From Lumbricus terrestris (taxonomy: Eukaryota > Annelida > Clitellata > Crassiclitellata > Lumbricidae), in NCBI GenBank assembly GCA_949752735.1, contig OX457037.1, forward strand, positions 18,180,039-18,244,038: 64,000 bases of DNA, read 5' to 3'. How positions within the stretch are numbered: the stretch's first letter is position 1; every line of letters starts with the position of its first letter. This document shows, piece by piece, positions 33,895 through 45,100 of the stretch. The notes below the pieces were generated by a model, which was given only the letters and a program-made list of their open reading frames with translations, had not been told where the DNA came from and did no database searches. A program made the translations under genes and the position numbers.

Positions 33895-33968
33895 AAACAC
33901 ACCTAAAAATAACTCTATTAGTGATTTTACTGAGCACAGATGATAGTATTAAAATGCATTCAATGACC

Positions 33969-33974
33969 AATAAA
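33969..33974 (+). terminator. ATAD1: Poly(A) signal AATAAA of ATAD1
   Basis: AATAAA lies 75 bases after the TAA stop. A second AATAAA occurs at 34074-34079, inside the possible hAT insertion described next. Confidence 0.5.
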
Positions 33975-34295
33975 CAGGGCTGGCCAGATAAATGTTGTGC
34001 CCCTTTGACAGAGCAGTCCCGGTCCCTAAACTTTCTTAAGGCTTTACGAGAGAAAAATTTATGAAATAATTGAAATAAAAAAAAGTGCAAATACGACCGA
34101 TGATTTTATATTTATATATGCAATTATGATTTTTTTTCAGTTGTTAATTTGAAGTCTAAACTGATTGTAGTTAATTGTCTGTAATATATTTTAAAAGGTT
34201 TATATAATAAACTTTGTATATACTGTATATAACTACCTAGCCCGGGCACATAAAATTCACCGGGTCCTACTTGCCACTTCCCCTCGACGGCCCTG
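33975..34295. mobile_element. Possible hAT-type element at the ATAD1 3' end
   Basis: The left end CAGGGCTGGCCAG and the complement of the right end, CAGGGCCGTCGAG, share CAGGGC-G. The flanks CCAATAAA and CCAATTAG match at 6 of 8 bases. If real, the target duplication contains the ATAD1 poly(A) signal. Confidence 0.45.
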
Positions 34296-34303
34296 CCAAT
34301 TAG

Positions 34304-36070
34304 AAACTGTAGCCGTATGACAAAACGGTACCTTTCGAAATTTTCGGCTAAGACGAGCACTAATTTTCGTCTCCGATATCCAAACAGCAGGAGAAATGGC
34401 AGTTCCTTTTTTTTACACAAATCATGGATTACGCTGGGGATTTGTAGCATTCGCTTTTCGTTCAAGTGTTGGCGCCAGCTATACACTTTCAGCATGTCGC
34501 GTCCGTGTCACAGGAGTTATTCAGCAGGTCGAAGAAATTACATGTAAACCAGATATATTACAAATTCCAAGAACTTCTGAAAAGTCATAAGACAGTTCAA
34601 GAGTAAAATAGGCAGCCGTGACGTATGGCATAGCCACCACTGTTTCGTTCCCAGCATTACCAGATAAGTGGATGCAAGGAACTTGCCATATTCAATGTTT
34701 GTTACCGGTGTGTGGATAGTACTGGATACTGCTCAGAAGGCTAAAATCAGATATTTGTGACTGCTTACCGTGTTAACTGGTGTATGTCTGGACTTGATAG
34801 CATGCAGTCATTGAGAATATACCTTATGCTACGGTGTGTAAATTCATAAAAAGGGATAACGCTTAAAAACTGAATATTTTGCATAACTCTGCTGTTCTTG
34901 TGTGTCATACTAAAAAAGTGCAATGGTTAAGTTAGTAGCTTTGGGGATGAAATACGACTTCGTGATAAACGAAATGGTGTTTAATTCTCTAATGATGAGC
35001 TGTATTGATATTGATATGATTGGCTATCGATATGACTTGAAGCACATGCTCGTCATTAAAGGGTTAACTGGACGCATGAGCGAGCACTACGCTGCAGATG
35101 TAAATCATTAAACTGTTTGTGATTGATCTCAATGAAGTTTCACAACGAGACTGTCACTTTTTTCGACCGCTTCTTGTAGACATTGTTAAACTGTACAAAA
35201 AGTCTGTTCTGTTGTTTTCTTGAGAAACATTGAAAGCAAACATTGTTTTACATACAAAGAGCTATAATTAGGACGTGAAGCTCGGAATTAGCATACCAGA
35301 CGGTATTATATTCCTCTGCATAAGGACATTCTGTAAATATGTGCACATCCAACAACTGATGGAAATTTCATAGCATCAGACTTGGTCTTAGGTCATAAGG
35401 TCACCTGCAGTGGAGATATCACCCATATGGGCAAGAGTTATCATTACCCAATGTGTAAAACTGTCAACACTGTCAACATGTTTCTTGTGGTTGTGTACAT
35501 GAGCCAGAAACTCTTCCCACTCAAAAGATGATAGACTAATTTAGCTTTCAGCTCAACCAATAATTATATTACTAGCAGTGTTTCCCTTGACCCAACAGCA
35601 TAGGATCAAAAACTTCAATCGGATATACTAAAAACAGTCTGCCAGTTTTTCACTTCAGTGACCTCAGGATGCAATTCCTGGACCTTCCACCTGAATTGAC
35701 ACAGGCCGCATTGTTGAACATTAAAACCGTCCGTATTATATACTAGTATTCGAAACACAAATTCATCATTCTGTAACAGTAATTAAAACCAAATGCTGTA
35801 GGCCAAAAACAAACCTGGTTGTTAAAAGTCAGCCACAATACATAATTTATAACTAGTGTACAAGATCAATTACAATAAATTACATAGTACTTTATTTGCT
35901 TAGTAGTTTGAGTATGAACTATCGCCAACAGTTGGAAATCTAATACAGTCGAAGCTAACACAGATTGCTTAATCTCTTGCTACAGAAAGCATCTTAAGAA
36001 GAACATTGAAAAAAGTTGACTCACCGCAAGTATTTTTCAAACAATTACACGTGTCACAACCCCAGATTTT
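34304..36070. other. Intergenic, nothing recognised
   Basis: AT-rich sequence between the ATAD1 3' end and the zinc-finger gene. No splice-bounded coding frame or clear repeat was seen. Confidence 0.4.
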
Positions 36071-36074
36071 CATC

Positions 36075-36135
36075 AAAAGGCCAACTGAGAGTGCTTCTGA
36101 ATAGTTATACTGTGAGAAGCGATTTACAAATGTTG
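36075..36135 (+). mobile_element. LINE/SINE 3' tail
   Basis: ACTGAGAGTGCTTCTGAATAG then CTGTGAGAAGCGATTTACAAA. Confidence 0.55.
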
Positions 36136-36261
36136 TATTAGATTAGAACAGTTGTACTTCACAGTTGCTGCTAAAGATAGCATTATAAAAGCACATCAAC
36201 ATTTCTTTCACCTATGACCCATGTTCAAAATTCCAGTGTAGTATATAATTCATTCTATGGA

Positions 36262-36335
36262 CTTACATATAGCACCCCTTTATAAAGCCACTCAGGGGCG
36301 CTCCCAGCCCAGTCACGACAAAGCCGGTATCCAGC
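36262..36335 (-). mobile_element. LINE/SINE 3' tail, inverse
   Basis: Complement of the usual tail: ATAGCACCCCTTTATAAAGCC, GGGGCGCTCCCAGCCCAG. Confidence 0.6.
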
Positions 36336-36644
36336 CTCGACAAAGCCGGTTTAGCCACAGTGCTGCTTTGGCGGTATTCATGATTCACAAAAATTATCAC
36401 CCCAAAGAATATGGCTAATTCCAAGAAAAAAATTTTGCCCCAGAACTCGCTTCCAATCTGACTCAAAGTACTGCTGTTAAATGCATGCCATTGCTTCACA
36501 GATGGATGGATGGATCCAGATTGACGAGGGCTTATCCGTTGCCCTCGAAAAAATTTGTTTGGCATAATACAGCTCTTGCTCATTGCTTCACACTTGGTAT
36601 TTATTTATAAGTGAAAGACTGAATGTGGTTTAAGGTGTGCAAGC

Positions 36645-37955
36645 TCACACATGAGGCGCTTCATGTGATTTCCGATGCAGTTTCAAGGCAGATAAATGCG
36701 TAAAGGCAGCATCACACGATGGGCATTTGTACGGCTTCTCTCCAGTGTGCAGCCGCTGGTGATCACGCAACGTCTGCAGTCGGCGAAACTGCTTTCCACA
36801 CGTTACGCACAGATGCGGCTTCTCACCACTGTGAATCAGAACGTGGCTTTTGAGATCCGTCACCTTTGAGAATTTCTTGCCACACGTTGTACACGAATGC
36901 TGAAGAATCAGTTCACCTCTGTGTCGTCGTAGGTGGCCTTTCAAGTGCGCCGCACGCGTGAATCGCTTCCCACACTCGTCGCAGATGAACAACTTCTCGC
37001 CGGTGTGCACGCTCCAGTGCATCCGAAGCTGGGTAGCTTGAGCAAAACGAAATCCGCACTCCTCGCAGCCGTACGGTTTTATACCATCGTGTGCTTTGAT
37101 GTGCATTCGGAGTCCGCTCGAATCCAGAAACGCCTTTCCGCACTGGACGCAAACGAACGGCTTCTTGCCAGTGTGCGTTCGTGCGTGGCGCTTGCAACTT
37201 CCTGCGTCGTTGAATCGTCGGTCGCACACTCCGCACATGTACGGTTTCTCGCCGGTGTGCGTTCTGAAGTGCAAGCGAAGGCCCTCGAGTCGGGAGAAGA
37301 GTTTGCCGCAGTCGCTGCAGATGTACGGCCGCCTGCCAGAGTGGACGATCGCATGGTTCTTCAGCTGGACGTACTTCCTGAACTGCTTACCGCACGCATT
37401 GCACAAGAACGATTTTTCCAAACTCGGTTTTACAGCTAAGCATTTTTTACGGCCGTTACGTCGAGACACAGCAACCAAGTTCGGTTTTGAACCAGTGACA
37501 CGATCGGCTTCAGTTTCGATTTTGCCGCACGATATTAAATTCTCTAAATGCTGGAGATCACCAGAAACAGACTCATCTGCCTCAGAGGTACCATCCCAGA
37601 TGAAAGTTGAATTCTTCTGAGTATTTTGATTTTCGTGTTGAAATGCCTTGATTTTATTCTCAAATACGTTATTAGGCAGTTCACACTCTTGTTTAATAGT
37701 TGTGTCACTCGAATCGTCTGCTACCGGCTGGCCACCAGCACCAGCATTCTCGATTGCTCCAGCAGTGTTGGGCAACAAACCCACAGTCACATTTTCACCA
37801 AACTGTCTTCCACACACAGCACACGTACATACATGAGATGCAAAATCAACTGGATGATGAGTCTGACTGTTGCTTCTCCACAGGCCTTCGAAGTTTAAGG
37901 TACCGGCACTACCACTGTTGTAAGTGACAAATTCTTCTGAAGTTTCCATGAGCAT
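36645..37955 (-). CDS. C2H2 zinc-finger protein, 9 fingers
   Basis: A single coding exon of 436 aa from ATG (37955-37953) to the TGA at 36647-36645. A 3' splice site (TTTCTTCACTTCCAG) just upstream implies a 5' UTR exon. Residues 1-180 are acidic and non-finger, with a partial CAVCGRQF motif (45-52) and IKQE (87-90), a sumoylation-type site. Nine C2H2 fingers follow from 183 to about 431: FLCNACGKQF, YICSDCGKLF, YMCGVCDRRF, FVCVQCGKAF, YGCEECGFRF, FICDECGKRF, HSCTTCGKKF, HLCVTCGKQF and YKCPSCDAAF, mostly joined by TGEKP-type linkers. Such proteins bind DNA in the nucleus as transcription factors. There is no KRAB or BTB domain to suggest a partner, and I cannot name an ortholog. It is unrelated to the two 5-finger genes beyond the finger fold. 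Confidence 0.85.
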   Translation of the reverse strand: MLMETSEEFVTYNSGSAGTLNFEGLWRSNSQTHHPVDFASHVCTCAVCGRQFGENVTVGLLPNTAGAIENAGAGGQPVADDSSDTTIKQECELPNNVFENKIKAFQHENQNTQKNSTFIWDGTSEADESVSGDLQHLENLISCGKIETEADRVTGSKPNLVAVSRRNGRKKCLAVKPSLEKSFLCNACGKQFRKYVQLKNHAIVHSGRRPYICSDCGKLFSRLEGLRLHFRTHTGEKPYMCGVCDRRFNDAGSCKRHARTHTGKKPFVCVQCGKAFLDSSGLRMHIKAHDGIKPYGCEECGFRFAQATQLRMHWSVHTGEKLFICDECGKRFTRAAHLKGHLRRHRGELILQHSCTTCGKKFSKVTDLKSHVLIHSGEKPHLCVTCGKQFRRLQTLRDHQRLHTGEKPYKCPSCDAAFTHLSALKLHRKSHEAPHV

Positions 37956-38518
37956 TGGTTCTGGAAGTGAAGAAATGCAGCGGAAAAATCATTACTTGAA
38001 TTGAAGGACTCACTTGATCACAAACTGTGGGAAAAAATCTGAAATATAACAAACTCAATCAGATCACAACATCGCTTTGAACAAGAAATAGGTCACCCTT
38101 AAATAAAAAAAATATCTTTGACGTGTAACTAATTTTGTAAATCACTGTATAATGTATATATATAGGATGCCATAAACTAGCATACATTATTCATAAACAA
38201 ATTATTGGAGCTTCCCAACAGTTGTATTCAAATGTTCATGGATCTGACCTCTGACCATCACAATGCGTTATAACCAACGACCTTATGGTTATAACGGCGC
38301 ACTATAAATCGACTGATTAGTAACAACATAAGGGCGGAGATAGCCAAAACGTAAATTCTGATATACCAAATATTGATATTTGAACGACACAGAATTAGTA
38401 CAATCTGTAATCACGCCTCAGTAAATCGTTCATTTTACATTGCTTGGACTATTTGATAAACACGTTTACCGAGTAGGCCTACCGACTATTAGGCTATTAT
38501 TTATTGATCGCCGATATG

Positions 38519-38546
38519 GTCCCCGATACTGCAGTTTCGCCTACAG
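38519..38546. repeat. Diverged third copy of the 38-bp terminal repeat
   Basis: ATATGGTCCCCGATACTGC then AGTTTCGCC matches the right arm of the following element with a few changes. Confidence 0.55.
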
Positions 38547-38753
38547 TTTAAAAAAATATTAAAATTTAAGCTTACCGCACAAATTAGTAAACATAGTTTA
38601 TTTTTACACAAAGTTTTAAAAGGGAGATTACGATTAAATTTTACCACTTGAATGTCTATAATAATGCGGCGATTGGCATATTCATGATCATGAATATTTA
38701 TTTATTCAAGGAAGTAAGATAATTAAGTTAGCCCAAGTGAGTAGATCGCCGAA

Positions 38754-39002
38754 GGCGAAACTATAGTATCCGGGACCGATGTTTATAACATTGTCTTAGT
38801 ATAGTATAGTACATAGGATCTAATGACGACACTAACCCTAACACTAACCCTATTCGACCCTCACGACGCATAACCTGACCCTAACCGACCCTCACGACGC
38901 ATAACCTGATCCTAACCGACCCTCACGACGCATAACCTGACCCTAACCGAATTGGAAATTTCCTATGTTATAAACATCGGTCCCGGATACTATAGTTTCG
39001 CC
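38754..39002. mobile_element. Inverted-repeat element with 38-bp perfect arms
   Basis: GGCGAAACTATAGTATCCGG to TTTATAACAT at 38754-38791 is repeated exactly, inverted, at 38965-39002. Between the arms are ACTAACCCTA words and three tandem 31-bp units (CCGACCCTCACGACGCATAA plus CCTGACCCTAA, about 38854-38948). No target duplication was recognised, so the superfamily is open. Confidence 0.8.
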
Positions 39003-39549
39003 CAAAGATAATATCTTTGGCCGAAGTGCACGACACCAATTATTATTCGAGATTTTTTCGGGCAAAGTAGGCTAGAATCTTGACCTCAGACCTTACCCCC
39101 AAACCACTGAAATTCCCACACGCTTACAGTGTTAGGACAAGGAGGCATAAACAGACATTTAGAGGATAGGTTACTTGCAACGGTTACTTGTATAAAAGGC
39201 TTGTTACATGTTTAAAGACACCGCCATATCAAAAACCTTGCTGTTTGTGACTTTTCTAGCAATCTGGTATTCGAGCTGTTCGTTTTCAATTTACTGTTTA
39301 ACATATTGACATTAACATCATTGATCGCCTGTGTATAAATTGTCCTTAGTGTTAGGATAATAAAATTGTTCTTCATGGCGCCAGTCAACCATCATTATGT
39401 CTACTTTAACATTGTCTTTGGACTTGCTCATTGACGCCAATGTACATGAATGTCTAATGTGTTGATAGCATGTATCATGATGATCAATAAAAGTATTGAT
39501 TGTTTGCAAATATTTGCAATCACATTGCAAAGTAGCTTCTGTCTTTTCT

Positions 39550-40490
39550 ATGACGTCACAACATTATTATAAGAGGCAACTATAGCAATTTATAGCCTCT
39601 GTGAAATCACAATGCAATTATCATAATTATGAGGTTACTATAGTAATGTATAGCCTCTGTGATATCACAATGCAATTATCATATGAGGTTACTATAGTAA
39701 TGTATAGCCTCTGTGAAATCACAATGCAATTATCATAATTTTATTAGGTTACTATAGTAATGTGTAGCCTCTGTGAAATCACAATGCAATTATCATAATT
39801 TTATTAGGTTACTATAGTAATGTGTAGCCTCTGTGAAATCACAATGCAATTATCATAATTTTATGAGGTTACTATAGTAATGTATAGCCAATGTGAAATC
39901 ACAATGCAATTATCATATGAGGTTACTATAGTAATTTATATATAGCCTCTGTGAAATCACAATGCAATTATCATATGAGGTTACTATAGCAATTTATAGC
40001 TTCTGTGAAATCACAATGCAATTATCATAATTTTATGAGGTTACTATAGTAATTTATAGCCTATGTGAAATCACAATGCTATCATTGTAGGTTAATTACT
40101 ATGTGCATTTATACTCACTGTAAAGTCACAATGGAATAAGAGGTAATGTATTTATAGTCTATGTGAAATCACAATGCAATTATTACGTTACTATAGCTAT
40201 TTATGGCTTCCACGAAATGACAATGCAATTATTATGAGAGGCTAACAAGGTAACTGAAGCCTCTATGAAAATAATCCCAATGGAATTATTGTAATAGGTT
40301 GCTTAGGTGATTTATAGGTTCTGTGAAGACACAATGCAATTGTTATAAGCAGTTACTATAGCAATTTATAGCCTCTTCAAAATCACAATTCAATTATTAT
40401 ATGGGTTACCAAGACAATTTGAAGTTTGTATGAAATAACAATGCAGTTTTATTATTATTATAACAGGTTACTGTCAATTTATAAGCCTCT
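39550..40490 (+). repeat. 60-bp satellite, ~15 units
   Basis: Units read AGGTTACTATAGTAATGTAT, AGCCTCTGTGAAATCACAAT, GCAATTATCATAATTTTATG. Some lack the last 8-9 bases. Central units are nearly identical and the 3' units decay gradually, as expected for an array growing from one side. Confidence 0.9.
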
Positions 40491-40639
40491 AGTGGACAAC
40501 ATACAGCCTTAGGAATTAACTTTTGAAACCGGCTCTTGACATGTCTTACATGAACATAGCACCTTTCAGTTGGGAACCTTCTATTATTATTACTGTTAAA
40601 TATTAATCATTTTAAAATTAAGACTTACCTTGCCAGTAG

Positions 40640-40695
40640 TTTGCCTGTTGTTTCTTGAATGGGCACTATATAAATGCTCTGAATGAATGAATGCC
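40640..40695 (+). mobile_element. LINE/SINE 3' tail
   Basis: TTCTTGAATGGGCACTATATAA then CTGAATGAATGAATG. Confidence 0.5.
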
Positions 40696-40699
40696 ATGA

Positions 40700-41740
40700 A
40701 CATGATAGAACCCATATGGTACAGAAAAGATTTACAAGAGTGTACATAAATTGTGCAATCACAAGACTAATTGTTCTTCATGAAGTTTGCACTTAGATAA
40801 GCAAATATAAAATTAGTCAATGATTTACTGAAAGTCATCCAGATTGCACCTAATTGAAATCGAACAAATTTCAGCATCACGTGTGATTTTACAAGCCACA
40901 TTGATGAAGCTAAGTGATTTTATTTCTTCAACACTAGGAGTTTGACATTTCTATATACACATATAAATTTTATGCTGTACTTTTGTAAAATGGTTTATAA
41001 AAAACTAGCATGTTTACATACAGGCAGAATTGCAGATGTTCATATTACACAATTTTAAAATAAGTTTCTTCAACACAAGGAACAGTTTTAACAGTGATTT
41101 TCTTTCTATATATTAATATATATTAATATTAAAGCCATACTTGATTGGCCAGTTGATCGATAAATGGACTGATCAATCAATCAATCAATCAATCAGGCCA
41201 TAGAGCATTGCAATTTGAACATGGACTAAGATACAGTCAAAGTCACAGCCTACACCTAAACAACATCAGCTACATTAAGACATACATAATCTTACGACAA
41301 AACAATGATCCATACTAAAATAAACACATAAACCGAGACATAACTGCCTTGAATGACATACAGCTGAACTTGATTATGATGCATTAAATACTGGCATTTG
41401 GAATATCATGCTATTTGATAAAAAAATAAAACTGAACTCTGCCCTCACCAATCATATACAATGCCATAGGTCATACTGCACTACTCTGAAATTTCTTCCA
41501 CTGAAGTGGGTCAGTTCTTACATCATTATTTTATTCGTGTCACATAGAGTTTGAATTAATAACCTTTATCACATGATACAATATAAATTTACATAAAGTA
41601 CAAACAATGAACCACTGACCATAAAAATTAAATTATTATCGTCTACCAGCATCCAGTATCATTTTCATAAACTCAAAGGTAAAAAATTAACTCCCATCTG
41701 TAACAAGGAGTTTGTAAATGTAATCGGATTTTTATATAGC
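40700..41740. other. Non-coding, with (TCAA)n
   Basis: AT-rich sequence downstream of the PMT stop, perhaps partly PMT 3' UTR. It holds a (TCAA)6 microsatellite at 41171-41196 and nothing else recognised. Confidence 0.4.
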
Positions 41741-41744
41741 GGCT

Positions 41745-41880
41745 GTCTTATGGCTCGCCCGTTTGAATGGATGCCACGCCATTTAGGTCCCTGTGGACGG
41801 ACCGTGCTAGCCCGAGATTTTTAAATCTCTGAAATAGCCACCTTCGGGATTCGAACCGCATATATGGAGTCCGAGTACAA
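41745..41880 (-). mobile_element. tRNA-derived SINE (family 2), inverse
   Basis: On the minus strand GGTTCGAATCCCG is a perfect Pol III B box, followed by AAGGTGGCTATTT, GCACGGTCCGTCCAC and GGCGTGGC, which match 11400-11480. Confidence 0.65.
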
Positions 41881-42196
41881 AGCAGAAAAGTATATCTAGC
41901 AACGACTGTTTACAACAAATTTTAAAAAGTTCATCGCAGGACACTGAAAATAGCAAACAATGAGAATTACATCACGTGGGGTTTCTATTCTTCTAACTCA
42001 ATCCAGTAAAGCTTAGGCTTCCAAGTATGAAGGAAATTACATCTGTGAGCAACCATTCACAACCCATGGCTCCTTAAATCAACAGAACAAAACCCGTACA
42101 TTGCAGGAAACTACATCGCTACAAGGCACCAAAGGATTAATTTCAAGAATTGAGAAACACAGAAATATGCGGACGACAGAAGCTTCTTAGTTCTCC

Positions 42197-45100
42197 TCAT
42201 TGCTTATGGTCATCAGAAGCTTTCTCTGCATAGAACAGACCCCATTTCTGACTTCCACTGGCACAGCGCTCCAGCTTATCCTTCCAACCATCGACCAAGT
42301 AACCATGATCGGACTCGGAGAACTCCTACGACACACAAAAAATGAAAGCAAGCATAAAAATACTACTACAGTTTTGAGTTCAATGAAACAAAAAGTTGAC
42401 AGAGAACAAATGGAAAAGAGAATAATTTTCAAAACGGCATCTTGAAATCATTTGACACAACTTTAGAATCAAAGAAAACTGAAAATAAATTCGAATTACT
42501 TGTAAAAAGGTTACGAGAAAGATTGAAAGTATTTGAAATAATGCCAAAAAGAAGTGACTTTAAATAATTCGATATTAGTCTAAAAACAACATGAAATTAT
42601 TTGAAATTACTTTAAAACAGGTAAATTTAAATAATTTAGAATGATTTTAAATTGCAATTTAAAATAAGTGAATAGAAATATTATTATCATATGACTAACC
42701 CTATCCCTTCCTCCGCTGTTCTGCTTCCCCTATCAATAACCCATATCCCCTTGGTATATAATAACTTCTCCCGTTCATTTCTGTTGGTTTGAATGTGTTA
42801 AGCTTGCCATGTACATTGTACAGTGCTGCGCATTAACTAGCGCTTCTCATTAAAGAATATACCTACATACTTACTTATTTAATTAATCAATTTTGAAAAG
42901 CAATTACTAACTGATATTTTATATCTAAACAGTGACAAACCTTGATGAAGTCTTCTCTGATCTTCTCAATGTGCTTTAGTTCTTTTTCGAGCATCTTCAC
43001 AAACTGATCGGTTCGATCCTCGGCTTTCACGTTCACAAAACCAACATCCTGTAGCACCTAGTCACCAAAACAAAACCATGCAAACTACAGTCCATTCAGA
43101 ACAAATGAACATAGATTGGTTACTACAATCTTAATCTGGACAGCATTTTAAACCCACAGACCATGAAATTGGCTTCAAATTTGGACCAGAAAGAGCTACA
43201 ACAAATGGAGCACCACATAGTATATCTTTTCTGGCATGTATGTATGCATGTATGTAATATGTATGTATGAAAAAATTTACATAGTGCCTTTGAAGACCTC
43301 TCAAAACTGGTACACACAGTTGTGTGTACCACTGCACATACATACATGCAAACAATAGCTATTTTTTAAAAGGCAGCATATTAAAGGCTTCGGGAGGAAA
43401 ATGAGGCATGAAAGCAACTCAAAGTCTCTGCTGCTCAAATGTCCACCCACGCCACCTTCATGGGGTCACTCATGTTTCAACGGAGCACATGGTGGACGAC
43501 TGAGTGCTCGCCGGTATAAGTGAGGGCTCCATGGGCGAAGAAGCCAAAGGACAGATGAAGGACAGCATCAACGCTGAGAGATGGTGTCTCTCTAAAAACA
43601 TCGGGAGGAAGGCAATGGGAAACCACCTCCCTGCTTATCCCCGAGTCATATGGAAAATGACGCCAAACAGAAATTCAGATAACGACGTTAACAACTCAAT
43701 CCAGACACTGGAGAGAGTCGTGTTCGGTAGGGGGAGACAGGGCTCCTTCGGTCATCAGCAAGCGAAATCCTTCCAAACAGAAAAAATGGCGTCGTTGGAC
43801 ATACGAACCTGCCTGTGGGCAGAGAATGTGAATAAGAAGAAGATAACAGGCTTCCGTGGGCCAGAAGGCACAAATAATGGTTACCATGGACAGTCCTTTG
43901 TTTAGTTGTTCCTCAAGATACTGAATGAGTGCCTGTACCTCATTTCAAACATCTGTACGTAAACTTTGGCGGCCGTTAACGATAAAATTCTCAACATCAC
44001 TATGTTAGCACAATCTCCTTAATTAAACAATCCGATGATAACAATGGTGTTGGGAGGAATGATGTCATCGTGCATTTATACCAGACTCGCCTGCTATTGG
44101 TACAACGGCGTTTCACTGCACAAGTAAATTTAAGTGTAACATAGGTATAGCAACCAAACACATGTGCACAGTTACATGTCAAAGCAAACTTGAAGGCAAA
44201 TTCATCTCTGGTGTTGTTACCTTTCCATAGTCTTTGACGGAAAGAAGTGCGTAACCACGCTGTTCAACGTACTGCTTAAAGTCATCCGGCCACACACCTT
44301 CACAGCAACAGTAGTCGGAGATCAGCAACCGGCCACCGGGTTTCAGCCACTTCTAAACATCAAATAAAATATCGGCATTGTGCTGTCAGCTACATGTTCA
44401 AAATATGTTATTCATGCAAGAATTTCTATATAGTGCCTCTTCACGGATTACTACCATACTCAAAAGTGCTCCCGACTCTAGTATGGCAAGAAAGCAGTTC
44501 GAGTTGAACACAAACTTCTTACGTAATGTTCATAATTATGCGCTACTTAATAACTACCTAGTTTCACTCTAGAAGCATGCATAATTTATGTATAACGGGA
44601 TGTGTACATTTTTAAATTGCGGCTTTAAAGTTACGATAACTGCAGAAATTAACTTTAAATTATGAAAAGTAAACTTTAATTGAACAGCATTGGTAAGGTC
44701 AGATTTAAGAATTAAGCACAATCCCTAATCTCGGCAAAAGAGGAAGTCATGTGTATGAAGCATTAGCAACTTCGATTTGCCTAAACTTGGCATACGACGA
44801 TGGTAATGGCCGATAGTGATGTAGCTTTTCCTGAAAAATATTTGTCCGGAAAGTTTCCATAGAACCGGAAAAATACATTTAACTCAGAAAATATCAAAAT
44901 TTCACTCTCAGAAATTTTTATTATTGTTTAAACTCATTTTATTTACAGTACTTCTGTCGATGCAAACAATGTTGAACTTAAAAATAATTAATATGAGCCA
45001 AGACCGTAGCCAGGATTGTATTTCGGGGGGTGTTTTACCCCACTTCTGCTTTTGGGCGAAATTTCCCGACGACCCATTTTTAGTCATCGCTACTTTTCTA

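Noticed and set aside
36933..37620. Long frames antisense to the 9-finger gene
   Set aside because: Antisense shadows of a conserved zinc-finger exon; no independent codon or domain signal.
38826..38948. Telomere-like CCCTAA words
   Set aside because: Only a few irregular copies inside an inverted-repeat element, not a telomeric tract.
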